This document shows positions 43,745 to 54,812 of a DNA stretch of 64,000 nucleotides, piece by piece. The stretch covers positions 81,609,363 to 81,673,362 of the forward strand of contig OZ038485.1 in NCBI GenBank assembly GCA_964036315.1, written 5' to 3'. This stretch comes from Acanthosepion esculentum. Lineage: Eukaryota; Mollusca; Cephalopoda; Sepiida; Sepiidae. A model generated the notes under the pieces. The model was not told the origin of the DNA and ran no database searches. It saw only the letters and a program-made list of their open reading frames with translations. Positions within the stretch are counted from its first letter, which is position 1; each line of letters begins with the position of its first letter. A program made the position numbers and the translations under genes.

Positions 43745-43810
<66 letters not shown>

Positions 43811-44743
43811 TGAAGCAAATAGGCTGGACATAATTATCAAAAACTGAAAAGCAAAAAAAAACTTGCATACTAATTGACGTGGCTTGTCCAGTGGACGGTT
43901 ACATAGCAACCAAGGAATTTGAAAGATTATCGGAGTATAAAGACATGGAAATCAAAACAGAGAAATAAGGAACACCACAGCACATTGGAAAAATCGCTGG
44001 AAATCTAGCTTTAGAGAAATACAAAAAATAGTGATGCGATGGGAAATAGAAAAAAAATATGAAGTGTAGCTATAATAAGAGACCACTACCTGCCTTAGTT
44101 CTACTCGCAGACTTGGTAGTTAGGGTGACCATAGCAGAAATCGAAATATAATAATAATAACAATAATAATAATAATAATAATAGGCTGATTGAAGGGATC
44201 CCTGGAAGTCCATGCCTCAAAGAGATACAAAAAATTGTTCAGACAAGTACAGCCTACACTTTACGAAGGGCTTTATCTATGTAATTTTTTTTTTTCAGTG
44301 GAAAGTGTCATGATGCCATTTCTAACCTTAGGTCCCCAGGCGGGACCCGGAAAGAAATGTGTAAACGCCAGATATCAAAGAAAATAATAATAATAATAAT
44401 AATAATAAGCTGTCAAAATACAAGGACCTTGAAATAGAAATCTCAAAAATGTGGCACATGGGAACATCAACAATCCCTGTTGTAGTTGGAGCCCTTGGAC
44501 TGGTTGGAAAAGATACCAGTAGACTAATTAAAAGGGATCCCTGGAAGTTCATGCCTCAAAGAGATACAAAAAATTGTTCTGACAAGTACAGCCCACACTT
44601 TGCGAAGAGCTTTATCTATGTAATTATTTTATTTTTTTTATTTTATTTTTTTTTTGCAGTGGAAAGTGTCATGATACCATTTCTAACCTTAGGTCCCTGG
44701 GCGGGACCCGGAAAGAAATATGTAAACGCCAGACATCAAAGAA

Positions 44744-44800
<57 letters not shown>

Positions 44801-44810
44801 TTGGTATAAT
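43716..44810 (+). pseudogene. stack of LINE 3' ends, each finishing in (AAT)n
   Basis: Four successive pieces occur: 43716-43810 (tail only), 43811-44180, 44181-44408 and 44409-44800. Each ends in (AAT)n or (ATA)n after ccaga.atcaaag.aaataat. Readable protein includes EANRLDIIIKN near 43815, MGTSTIPVVVGALGLVGKDT near 44455 and the LKEIQKIV-type end. The last two units share gggatccctggaagt.catg and gtggaaagtgtcatgat. Same family as 26.4-27.1 kb. Confidence 0.85.
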
Positions 44811-45019
44811 CGTCTCTGAATATCATTTTGCAACAGTTGTGCAAAAAAAAAGCAAACATTCGTAAAAATAAGTAAAGTTTCCACGTGAACGTTTCGATAG
44901 ATTCAATCCTGAAAACTTCCTTAACCTTTTCTGATTGACAAAAATAATGTTTCAATTTTTATGCACCAAGCAAATCTTTTTCCATCGTCGTGAACTCTGG
45001 ATTTATATTTATTTCAAAT
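44811..45019. other. no recognised feature
   Basis: AT-rich spacer. Confidence 0.4.
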
Positions 45020-45500
45020 TGTTTATATTTGGACAATTGTCCTCATCTTTGTTATTGTTATCACAACGTCTCGGCCATTGTTCGCTCCGGTCTTTCACGG
45101 CTCAGTGAAGTGCAGAGGTGTGGTGATGTTTGGTGAATACCAACCCCTTGATTGTAAACCGCTAAGACCCAAGTAGGGAGAGTCCTATAGGGCCTAGTAG
45201 TGAGAATGTGAGAAAAGAAGACATTTTAAATAAGTAAAAACAGATGAAACATGAAATAAACACTTTATTCAAATTAAATATTAACTAAATTTTTTATTTC
45301 ACTTTTTGATTGTATACCATCCTGATATGGCTGCCCGGGGCCGTCACACCTTCTGCTTCCAATCTACACGCTACTGCCTCAGGTATATATCGATCTAGGT
45401 AACGTACAGGAAATTCGAAACTGAACCCTTTATTTAATCTACAAGGGTAGACTGTTCTGATCGTGATTTTGATTGTGAGTTCAATCTCTAGGTCAAGCAG
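45020..45500 (-). repeat. SINE split by a ~310-bp insertion
   Basis: The tail part (45030-45100) has acaattgtcctcatctttgt and cacaacgtctcggccattgt, complement of the SINE tail. The SINE resumes at about 45408 with gaaattcgaaactgaaccct and continues to gtgagttcaatctctaggtc near 45475. The intervening 45100-45407 is foreign, not found elsewhere in the window, and contains a gcccggggccgtcac phrase. Confidence 0.7.
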
Positions 45501-45712
45501 TGTGTATTTGCACTCAGTGGGACAAGGCGTTCAATAACTGAACAGTACTACATAAAACTTAGAACTAGACGATATCCTGAGACATGAAGAGTGGAACGAG
45601 AACTAAATACATGTAATTATTATGTTTGTTTAATAAATGTAATCTATCAAAAACATTTTTAAGAAAAGTTGTACTAAGGAAACGAGTTAATTAAACTATT
45701 CATAGGCCACTA

Positions 45713-46546
45713 CGAGGTGCGTTCAAAAGTATCCGACTTTATTTTTTCAGGGCAAAACTAATGCCCCGTGTTCAAAATCCTTCCTGCACATGTGTGGAGA
45801 TTTTTGCGCCGCGTCAGTTCCCGGCTTTTACGCCTAGAGTACAAACGTGTAGTGCGCGCTCGTCGGATTTTCGTTTTTCCGCAAAATGACCGAACGTATC
45901 GAGCAGAGATATTGCATGCTTGGTGATACTCAAGTTCAAAGTATCCAGAAGATTCAGCAAGCTTTTAGCGATTATGCCATGGACAAAACTCAGATCAACT
46001 GCTTCAAGCATGGTCGCCCTTCAGCGGAGAACGAGGTACACTAAGGCAGGCCATCCACGAGTCGAAACGAGGAGCCAATCGGCGAGTAGTCAAGACCGTC
46101 GGGTAACAATCAAGGAACCTGCTCACGAATTAGGAATAAGCACAGGATCAGTACATTCCATTTTAACGGAGGATTTGTGTCGTCGAAATGCATCTGTTCA
46201 TATAATCCAAGCTTTCCTTGTCAAGAACAACAAACCACTTGTTTGATAGGCTCCATACTCTCTCGACTTAGCACATTCTGGCTCCTACCCCCGCCCAATC
46301 TGAGAACCACGCTGAAAGGGAAACGATTTTTAGTTGTGGAAGGAAATTATGAGAAAAGCTACAACAGAGATCCATAGTATTCCAGAGAAGGCGTTCCAGT
46401 CGTGTTACCAGAAGTGATAGAACCGCTGGGATAGTGTCTGAACTTTCAAGGGGATTATTTTGAAGGTGATTAAATAAAATTTGTGAAATGTATAAAACTG
46501 ATTTTTTTTTATGCCCAAAGGTCGGATATTTTTTGAATGCACCACG
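45713..46546 (+). mobile_element. mariner-type element with intact termini and deleted centre
   Basis: Termini cgaggtgcgttcaaaagtat at 45713 and, inverted, atattttttgaatgcaccacg at 46527-46546. Flanking TA is at 45711-45712 and 46547-46548. The element is 834 bp versus about 1.3 kb for a full mariner. Confidence 0.92.
45886..46473 (+). pseudogene. mariner-type transposase, internally deleted
   Basis: It begins MTERIEQRYCMLGDTQVQSI, with an N-terminal HTH region retained in part, and frameshifts near 45990-46040. It resumes with VTIKEPAHELGISTGSVHSI and LTEDLCRRNASV (second HTH), then jumps to the C-terminal region, which reads LRTTLKGKRF and finally NFQGDYFEGD before TAA at 46471-46473. The first two catalytic Asp motifs are deleted and the third is degraded. 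Minus-strand frames here are shadows. Confidence 0.85.
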
Positions 46547-46803
46547 TATTTTAAAATTTGGATTCTGGATCTCCGTTTTATTTAGTTTCAACACATTACA
46601 TCAAAACCTTTGTTTCATTGCATCTCCATGACAAAACTTTCTAACATTAGCCGCTAATTTTGACGGCACGGGTACACTAGTATGATATATAAACTCAGTA
46701 TATCAAACAAATGGTAGGTAAATGGAATGACAACACGGAACCGATGCTGTGTGACACGTTTCAAAATAACATTGTCAGGCTAAATACTTTTTTTAGTGAT
46801 CGG

Positions 46804-46805
<2 letters not shown>
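46547..46805. other. no recognised feature
   Basis: Unique sequence leading into (TA)n. Confidence 0.4.

Positions 46806-46881
<76 letters not shown>
46806..46881. repeat. (TA)n microsatellite
   Basis: About 37 TA units. Confidence 0.99.
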
Positions 46882-46882
<1 letters not shown>

Positions 46883-47649
46883 GTATGGTGGGGACGCTGA
46901 AGAAGTCGTTTCGAAGGACAAAGCGGGTCAAAAGAATTTTTTAAACATATTGTCATTCAATTTACACATCATGTTTAATTAATTGACAATTTAATTTCAG
47001 CAAAAAATGTATCAACAAAACAAGCCACAGATGAATTTACTTATTATTTCGCTCCGTCCTATATCAATATTGTTTTCATTTGATCTTATGGTAATCCCAC
47101 CTACCATCAATAGGGACATTTTTCAGATGTCCACTGCGCAACCACGTCTATATCACCTCATTCGAAATAACCTTTGTCTGTCCTTCATTCGGTTCTCGTT
47201 TTGGAGTTTTCTGATCGTTTGCCTGAAGTTCTACTTTAGTTTTGGGTATGTGCAAAAGTTCCCGGCGTTTTTCTTTTTTTTCTTTTTTTCTTTTTTGTTT
47301 TGTTTTTTGTTTTGTTTTTATTTGCACACTAAAAGGACGGTTAAAAACAGTTTTCAGCTGAGAACTTTTGCGTAGTCCTATTTTTACTATTAGTTCCTGA
47401 TACTGAAAAAAGAAATTTTCTATGTTTGTCAGAAAGCGAATCAGAAAATCTGTTAATAGGAAGCAAATGTTCAACTAAAAAGAAAAAGAAAAAAAGTTAA
47501 AACTGAAAAGCATGCTTTTGTATGCGTGTCCCTATTACAAGCTTTGTAAATATAGTTTGAGAAATGCTTATCTGATACTTATTGTCCTACCTCGGTCTGG
47601 TTTCATTAGCGCATTTAATCAGCACACTTACTCCATAAAATGTGTTTTG
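46882..47649. other. no recognised gene
   Basis: Unique sequence with a T-rich segment at 47265-47320. Frame 47007-47375 is not convincing because its second half is poly-T translation. Confidence 0.45.
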
Positions 47650-49050
47650 TTTTTCTTGATATCTCTCTCCTCGTCTCCTACTTTCTCTCCATTTTTCCTG
47701 TTCCCTCTCTTACTCTCCCTTTTCTCTCTTTTTCTTCCTGACTTTTTATATCTTTCTCGCCTTTTCTCTTCCTCTCGCATTCTTACTTCCTTACTCTTTC
47801 TATCTGTCTCTAACTTTCTCGCTTTTTCCTTCACTACTCTTTCCAACTCTTCTCAATCTCTTTCTTCGCTCCCTCTCTCTTCGCTTTCTAGCTCTTGTTT
47901 ATCTCTTCTATTTCTCTCTTCCTCTCTCTGCTCTACTTCTTCCCTTTCTCGCCCTTCTCTCTCTCTCTCTCTTAGCGTTTCAGCGCTTCTCTTTCTTGAT
48001 CTTTTCTCTCTCTCTCTTTTCTTTCTCGCTCTTTTCTTTCTCTCTTTCTTCTCTTCTTCTTTCTCTTCACTCTCTCTATCAGTTCTCTTTCTATCTTTTC
48101 TCTTTCTCCTCTCTTTCTATTTCTAGCCCTTCTCTCCTCTTTCTTGCTCTCCTCTTCCTCTCTTTCTCTCTCTCTCTCGTTCTCTCTCTATCACTTCTTT
48201 TTCTAACCCTTTTCTTTCTCTGATTTTTTAGCGCTTCACTTTTTCTCTCTTTTCTTTCTCTCTCTTTTCTTTCTCACTCTTCTTTCTCTAGTTTCACTTC
48301 GTCTTTCTTCTTTTTCTATCACTTCTCATTCTAGCTTTTCTTTTACTTTATCTTTCTATGTATCCTCGTTTTAGCTCTTCTCTTTTTCTTCTCTTTCTAA
48401 CCGTTCGCTTCTCTTCCTCTCATTCAAACTCTTCTCTTCCTCTCCTTCTACCTCTTCTCTTTCTCTCTTTGAATTTTCTTCCTCTCTTTCTAGCTCTTCT
48501 CTTTTCTTTCTCGCTTTCCTCTTTCTCTCTGTCTCTGCTCTTCTTTCTCTAGCCCTTTCCTTTTGCTCTTTTCTTGTTATCTCTTTTCTTTATCTCTCTC
48601 TTCTTTCCCTCTCTCCTCTTCTTCTTTACCCCCCTCTCTCTTCTTTAACTTCTCTTTCTAGCTTTTCTCTTTCTCCTATCTTTCTATCTCTTCACTTTCT
48701 CTTCTCATTCTTGCTCTCCTATTGCTCTCTCTCTCTCCTCTCTTTCTATATTTCTCTTTCTCTCTCTACCCCTTCTCTTTCTTTCTCTATCTTCTCTTCC
48801 TAGCTCTTCTCTTCCTCTCCTCTCTTTTTAGCTTTTCTCTTTCTATATTTTCTCTTTCTCTTTAACGCTTCTATTTCTTTCTTTCTCTCTCTTCTCTTTC
48901 TTCGCTTCGTAGATCTTCTCTTTATCGCACTTCTCCTCCTCTACCCTTTCTAGAACTTATCTATTTAATTCTCTCTTTTTCTTAACACTCTTTCCCTTTA
49001 CTCTTCTATTTCTTTCTTTCTTTTTTCTTTCCCTTTTTCTTTCTTACTTT
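47650..49050. repeat. 1.4-kb polypyrimidine tract
   Basis: Almost only C and T on the plus strand, with degenerate ctctttctcgctcttctctt-like units and rare purines. It is the strand complement in character of the polypurine tract at 28.4 kb. The long Ser/Leu/Phe frames (47512-48126, 47996-48223, 48358-48552) are its translation. Confidence 0.97.
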
Positions 49051-49789
49051 CTTCATTTTTATCAGTGATATATTGTGACCATGCCTCTTTTACCATCAGT
49101 GTTTCTTGGAAGCAGTGATTGTAACGTGAAGCGATATTAACTGAAACTCGGGCGATTGCTGATGTCGAGTTGCGATGCGAAATAGCTGATAGCTGAAATA
49201 ACCACATGATTTTATTACAGCCAACAACTGAGTCGCATTAACATTTTTATGCAATCTGAGACAATCATCTTCAATAAACAACACCATAAAAATAATAATT
49301 TTCACCACATGCAAGGCAATAAAGCCACTAGGACGCAAGAAGTTACTGAGTGTTAGAGAATATGGGAAAATACTATTAGGGCGAGAAGACAATAAAATAA
49401 GACAGAAGATAAAGTTTAACATTGCATTTAAATATTTAAAGATTAAGAAGCACAGAGTTTCACAAGCAAAAAGTGCTATATAAAAAACTGTTAGCAGAGA
49501 ACTTACGGTTATATCGAGCCATTACAACTGTAAAATGATGAGACCTTTCCGCCAACCTAGTACTGCGCTTAAATTAATAAAATCTAGGTAGCAGAGAAGA
49601 AAGATCATCGGAACAATTACCATGAAATCATTTATAGAAAGGACACAGGAAAGCCTTAATACGGTGGTGTGAAAAGGACTGAAGCCGAGATGCCAGGTCA
49701 GAACCAATAAAATTGCAGATTCCTTTTTGGATTTTATCAAGAATCTCCTCAGTGTCATTAGCAAAATTTTGAAGCAATAATCAAACAAA
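49051..49789. other. no recognised gene
   Basis: AT-rich unique sequence. No frame has a family signature. Confidence 0.45.
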
Positions 49790-50165
49790 TTTTTGATCAC
49801 ATCAATAGGCACAACTTCCTGACAGACAAACAGTACGGATTTCCATTGTCTCGGTAAACTGCTGATATCTTAAATGTAATTATTCACAGAATCAGTGAAG
49901 CACCAGACAATAAATACATCTCAAGGGCGATCGCATTTGATATGTCCAAGGTTTTTGACAAGGGTTGGCATATAGGGTTGCTGCACAAGCTCTCCAGTTA
50001 TGAAGTTACTAGAAGTGTCTTCTCAATTATCAAGTCCTTTCAAACGGGTAGATCCCTGAAAGTAATGGTTAAGGGTCAGTCTTCCGAGACCCAAGTCAGG
50101 CATCCCCCAAGGCTCGCTTCTCGGTTGAACATTTCTTCAATTTTACATTAATGATCTTGCTAACA
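49790..50165 (+). pseudogene. LINE reverse transcriptase core fragment
   Basis: Near 49800-49940 the frames read NFLTDKQYGFP, ADILNVIIHRISEAPDN and SRAIAFDMSKVFDKGWHIGLLHKLSS, i.e. the RT fingers/palm motif with AFDxSKAFDxVWH. The segment GRSLKVMVKGQSSE follows. The first catalytic Asp (in FDMSKVFD) is present, but the downstream YADD motif is missing because the fragment ends at about 50160. Same family as the C-terminal pieces at 5.4 and 32.2 kb. Confidence 0.88.
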
Positions 50166-50639
50166 GCATACTCCCATCTTGGCCAATTAATCGTTTCCGA
50201 GCACATGCGTCAGCTAGGACGACTAGCCAATCCCTGTTGCAGACACCCAATCAGGCATATTTGTGTTGTTTTTTTATCAACATGATTTATGCTGTAACTA
50301 TCCTGAGCGGTTACAGTTTCTGGAAGAGAGCGCTGCAGTTTGAATCACACCAGTACGCTCAAACTATTGGTCACGATGACATTTGACTTCCTGCTAGCGT
50401 AACAGAACAGTCCCGTTTACCCAAACCTTTGGTTATCAAGCACTCTCCAAAGGTATCTCACGCTGGGATTGCCGACCTGGACCAATACCATCAAGTAGTC
50501 ACATCCTGACAAATCGGCCATAGTGAGATTCAAGCTCGTTTCAGAGTCGAAACCATCAGAGCGTTGTTATAAACGAGGGTAAGAAACACACAGAAATCCG
50601 ATGATGTTCTGGAATAGCGAAAGATGCGTATTATTTACA
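50166..50639. other. no recognised gene
   Basis: Probably decayed repeat. Shares no clear block with other parts. Confidence 0.4.
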
Positions 50640-50765
50640 TTATTCGGACTATTGTCCTCACCTTTGTCGCCATATTTATTACAACGTTTCGGCCTTTGTA
50701 CGCTCCGGCCTTCTTCAGGTGGTTGAATTGCCGTTCGACCTGAAGAAGGCGTACAAAGGCCGAAA
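50640..50765 (-). repeat. SINE tail fragment with local foldback
   Basis: The minus-strand tail of the 12.8-kb SINE family (cattattcggactattgtcc, gttacaacgtttcggcctttg) is followed at 50724 by an inverted short copy ctgaagaaggcgtacaaagg. Confidence 0.8.
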
Positions 50766-50965
50766 CGAGATTCGTCTTCTCTGCTGATGAAGATATAACT
50801 GCTGATGAAGATATAACTTCGGGGCCAGTTATAATAGTGGGAACTGCCGCTTTGCCCGTGTTCATAATTTGGTTCGTGATCTTCCAGAATTCGCGAAATC
50901 CAATTTGTTTCTTTTCGATCTTGGCCTGGACAGCCAGCTTGCGCATAGATGCACATTGCATTTGA
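50766..50965 (-). pseudogene. LINE fragment (upstream of RT)
   Basis: The minus frame 50961-50635 reads KIEKKQIGFREFWKITNQIM, then NTGKAAVPTIITGPEVISSS. This corresponds to the conserved linker before RT in the same LINE family (K..SRxFWRIxNSVLNKGKSxIPPLxxGPEVLSS). It has been captured next to a SINE and is opposite in strand to the adjacent LINE pieces. Confidence 0.8.
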
Positions 50966-51019
50966 CAAAATTATTAAAAAGTGCTTGGACGATCTACCTT
51001 CCTTGGTTCCGACAGGTCT

Positions 51020-51245
51020 AATATACACGGTTAGGACCCATCATACCACTTAAATTGTAGCAAACCACCCACATTCCCTCCGTTTTCCATCGGTGAGAAC
51101 TAAGTTCCACTGCTCTGTGGAACAGATTCCACTACAATCTTAACCTGTTCACGGTAACCGTTATCTTCCCCTCCTACCCATATAAACTACCCCTTAACGT
51201 AACCCTCCTCCCCGAATACCCCCGGGATTTGTACAGGGTGAACCT
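51020..51245 (+). pseudogene. LINE 3' end fragment
   Basis: Decayed continuation: ttgtagcaaaccacccaca, gttccactgctctgtggaac and taaccgttatcttcc parallel the 3' end seen at 32.40-32.62 kb (attgtagcaaatcatcctca and following). Confidence 0.75.
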
Positions 51246-51483
51246 TTACTGTGAAAAATAAAAAAAAAATCCCCCAGTTTGGTTTCCCTATCAAAGAATA
51301 CTAAAATCCCTACAGATGGAGTGGGGGGTGTAAGGCCAAGTAAAAGGGGCGCCAACTAAAGAAATATATATAGACTCAAATATAAATTACTAATATTGAC
51401 CTATCTACGAAACAAATAAATGCTCAGCGTCCAAAAATTAAAAAAAAACAATATTCACCTATTCCTGAACATGTCTATCCTAG

Positions 51484-52209
51484 CGGCGATGGGTAAATGA
51501 TCGCCATTTTATATTTTTGATTTGGTGTATGTGGGTCGTTTGTATTTTATTTTGTCGACTGCAGAGTATAGTAGAGTCAGTCACAGCGAAAACTTCAATA
51601 CAAACACTTCGGGATGTTTGCGTGTCAATCTGAGGACAGTGAAGAGGATTCGGAAGAGTTGGATGAGTCTAATGGTGATTACGAAGGTACGGTAGCTCGG
51701 AAAACTCACTCTGGTCGTTCTAATAAGAAAAGGACTATCAAAAGTGTTGGTAAGGGCCTCAGATTCAACACAGAGACATACATAAAGTGCTTTGACGAGG
51801 TAGTGCTGTCCTTGGTCAAGGGGTGGCTGCTGGGAGATCCTATGTCTGGCAAAAAACTCTGCATATCACACAAGCAGGAGAATTCAGTCATGACTGTCAG
51901 ACAATTTCTGCGACCACATTACCCCTTACACATGGTCACCTAATTTCCTAGACTGCAACCCCCTTAATTTTTATCTGTGGGGCACAGTTGACTGAGAGAC
52001 CAACAAAACTCCTACTGAAGGCAAGGATTATGGTAGCATTCACCAAGTGAAACAAAGAGACTGTCCAGAAGTTAGCTGGAGGCCATGATTGAAGCCAATG
52101 GCGATTTTATTGAATAAATTTACTCTTTAGTATTTAAAGATATTTTTGTGAAATTTTGGTAAATATATCTGTTAAAATGAGTTGGCAGTATTATTTTTAA
52201 TTTTGCGTC

Positions 52210-52215
<6 letters not shown>
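51484..52215 (+). mobile_element. non-autonomous IS630/Tc1/mariner-type element, copy 2
   Basis: Left end ggcgatgggtaaatgatcgc; right end tttttaattttgcgtca running into (TA)n. The plus-strand coding remnant (51614-52117) keeps a region with ELDESNGDYEGTVARKTHS, then jumps to LRFNTETYIKCFDEVVLSLV and ISHKQENSVMTVRQFL. In another frame come LSDNFCDHITPYTW, DCNPLNFYLWGTVD and a terminal NGDFIE before TAA at 52115-52117. The junction after THSGRSNKKRT deletes the same internal block as copy 1. Confidence 0.85.

Positions 52216-52270
<55 letters not shown>
52209..52270. repeat. (TA)n(TG)n microsatellite
   Basis: A (TA)11 run, then (TG)20. Confidence 0.98.
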
Positions 52271-52272
<2 letters not shown>

Positions 52273-52289
52273 GCTTCTTCCTATACTCA

Positions 52290-52800
52290 TTGTGCAGGGC
52301 CGGGTATCATGATTAGTTGTCATGGTTTTGAATTCAGAGTTGTCCTTCTCCTAGACTGGTTGCCAACCACGCCTAGAGACCCCAGCTTGCCTTACAATTT
52401 AACGAATATACGGGTGGGGAGAAGATATGGATTCATGCTTTTCCCAAAGATATTTGCGGGAAAGTGAATGTAATGAGCTCAACTCGAATTCAAATTCGGC
52501 TCTCCCAAGTTCTCATTCCGAGCCGCTATACATTAAACCACCTCTATAACCAAGTCTCATCGCAGTGGTGGGGAGTGATGTCGGTGGATCCCGAATCTTC
52601 TTCCGACCAGTAATCGGAAGTTGTCTACCGAGCCGCAGTTCATACGTCCGCATCACAAGGATGAAGCAGTTGGCCACTTGAAGTGTTGCCGTCAAGATGA
52701 CTAAGGAGTCCCATCTACACCAGCTTTGAAATCAGAATGATCCTTCTCCTAGGTAGATTGCCAACCAAAGCTAACGAGCTCTGTCTACGCCTACATACAG
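52290..52800 (-). repeat. SINE copy plus a second partial copy
   Basis: 52330-52545 holds ttgtccttctcctagactgg, tggattcatgcttttcccaa, ttgcgggaaagtgaatgtaa and a B-box complement cgaattcaaattcggctc. 52715-52800 repeats tgatccttctcctaggtaga. Family of 35.4, 36.8 and 55.6 kb. Confidence 0.8.
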
Positions 52801-53123
52801 GAAAATTATGGGTTAATTAGTAAGAAGTGTATCACTAAACCATTACTATCTCCGAAAATTCTTACAATCTAAAAATATTCTCTAGCTTTAAATAGCCTGA
52901 AAGGGGTTGATAAGCCGTAAAAAACGAATCAATCTTTATACGGTGTGTCTGGAAAACAAAAAAAAATACAAAACGAAAAGCAACAGCCACATGAAGCTGT
53001 ACAAAGTTTTAATGTTCCAAACTGCATGCCTTTCGTTGTAAGCCGTTTTCTGGGATTGAAATCTCTCTGCTCGCTAACATTGTTACTCCAAGGAATTTTT
53101 TGTGATCTTCTGTCTTTCGACTA
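52801..53123. other. no recognised gene
   Basis: Contains taaatagcctgaaaggggttgataagccg near 52890, weakly like the tandem unit at 14.4 kb. Confidence 0.4.
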
Positions 53124-53655
53124 GATTAATGTTTCACGAACCTTTTAAGCAACGGCACACCTCGGAGCAAATGAAAATATCAGGGCATACTTAGCAAAAT
53201 TTTTAAAGGGTATACATTTAAAAGTTATTAATTAAAACCATAGATTTAAAAAATACATACACCCAAATATGAAGTTACTTTATTTCAATGTTTCTATTCA
53301 ACTATTTGTGCAACTTATTTAGTATGAAACCTGTGCCTGGTTGTTTTTCACGATTTCTTCAGTGGTTGATTGTACGATAAGCAGACCCTCATTTCTTCTT
53401 TAGATGAGCGTAGTCTTTCTCGAATATTTTTATGTTATTTAGGGTTGAGAAGCCTAATTCACATAAATAAGTAGAAACTTGCAAATAAACTGATAAAGCA
53501 TTTAACTAATGTAGAATATTCCTTTTGAATTTCAATTCAAAATGTATCAATGGGTACCGCCGAATATCTTATTTTGAACATTTGATTTTCGCGGCTCACT
53601 TAAGAGGATCGTACGGCACACTAGTGAGCCACGGCACGGCGGTTGAGAATCACTA
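53124..53655. mobile_element. hAT-like non-autonomous element
   Basis: The right terminus complements to agtgattctcaaccgccgtg, the typical hAT CAGTGGTTCTCAACC-like end, with gtgccgtggctcact-like text inside. The left end (taatgtttcacgaacctttt and gcaacggcacacctcgg) is a mutated match. Interior is AT-rich, no coding capacity. Confidence 0.65.
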
Positions 53656-54189
53656 AACTCGATGAATGATATGAATTTTACTTTAAAGGAAAAAACATAG
53701 TCACTTATTTTCTACCTTTAGAGTTTGAATAAAAATCAGATTTAATTTAGTGTCTAATCTTACATTCTAGTCAGAAGACTAAGCATTTTTATAGGAAGAC
53801 GCAGACTATACCCTTTGTACTTGCAGATAAAAGAACGCTTTTTTATCCAGTTTTTCAACTGAGATCCTTTTTTTTTCTTTGTGGAAGATACATAAATGAG
53901 GCCACTTAACTACTTAAGTGAAGAGTTTTGCAATTATCAGTGCCTCTGTTATTGCAGTTAAAAGCACAAGTACCTCTTCATTAATAGAGACTAATGAATA
54001 ATGTTGTTAGATAAACAGAAAGAGAAAAACGGCCGGGACTACATTCATTACGAAACAGAATGTCTTTCATGCTCACTTGTTGAATCTAGGTTGGAAGATT
54101 GTCTGATTCAAGAGAAAAGAATGAATAAAAGTTTCAGCAAATGCTGGCAGTTATGTATTGTTTTATTTATTTATTTAGCACTACAGATA
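53656..54189. other. no recognised gene
   Basis: AT-rich. Frame 54001-54240 runs into the MITE. Confidence 0.45.
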
Positions 54190-54359
54190 CAGTGTAACCC
54201 GGATATAAGAGACCCTGATATAAGAGAAACCCGAATATAAGAGAGATTCTCTCTGGTCCCAAATTAGAGCCTGTGTTAATGTATATATAATAGACCAAAC
54301 CCGGATATAAGAGACTTCTTCTCCTGTCCCGACAACTCTCTTATATCCGGGTTACACTG
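54190..54359. mobile_element. pogo/Tigger-like MITE, copy 2
   Basis: 170 bp. Termini cagtgtaacccggatataag and, inverted at the right, cttatatccgggttacactg are perfect. TA lies on both sides (54188-54189, 54360-54361). Interior nearly identical to the 23.6-kb copy, so transposition was fairly recent. Confidence 0.92.
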
Positions 54360-54364
54360 TACAT

Positions 54365-54595
54365 ACAATGTCGGTTTCTGCACTGGGTGCTCCTTATTTT
54401 CGGCCTTGTGCTACGTCTAAGCTACGCTTAGAAAATCATTTTGAGGCACTTCGACGTGGTGTAATGTTTAGCAAGCTTGTCTCGCTATTTCAATTAAAAT
54501 TGAATAGTGAGTTTGATCCTCACTGGGCACCTCATACTTTCGGCCTTGTGCCACATCTAAGCTATGCTTAGAAAATAACCACACGATGTCAGTTT
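54365..54595 (+). repeat. tRNA-derived SINE with duplicated tail
   Basis: tggtgtaatgtttagcaagc (54456, A box) and gagtttgatcctcac (about 54509, B box) form a tRNA-like unit of Gln-type consensus. The phrase ttcggccttgtgc.ac.tctaagct occurs before (54398) and after (54539), about 141 bp apart. Confidence 0.8.
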
Positions 54596-54759
54596 GCTTG
54601 TTTTTTATTTTATTTCGGTGAACAAATTTATTGTTAAATAATTAGCGATGCTTCGTTTAAGGATAGTTGAATGACAAGATCCGTAATTAAAATAGTTGCG
54701 TGTTTCCGATCAGTAACAGATAAAAACGAATATTTTGAATGTTGATTTTCGTGTGTGAA

Positions 54760-54761
<2 letters not shown>

Positions 54762-54809
<48 letters not shown>
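54762..54809. repeat. (TA)n microsatellite
   Basis: About 23 TA units left of copy 3. Confidence 0.99.
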
Positions 54810-54811
<2 letters not shown>

Positions 54812-54812
54812 T

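Noticed and set aside
47512..48126. 204-aa Ser/Leu/Phe-rich frame resembling a membrane protein
   Set aside because: It lies in the polypyrimidine tract, where any C/T codon mix gives Ser, Leu, Phe and Pro.
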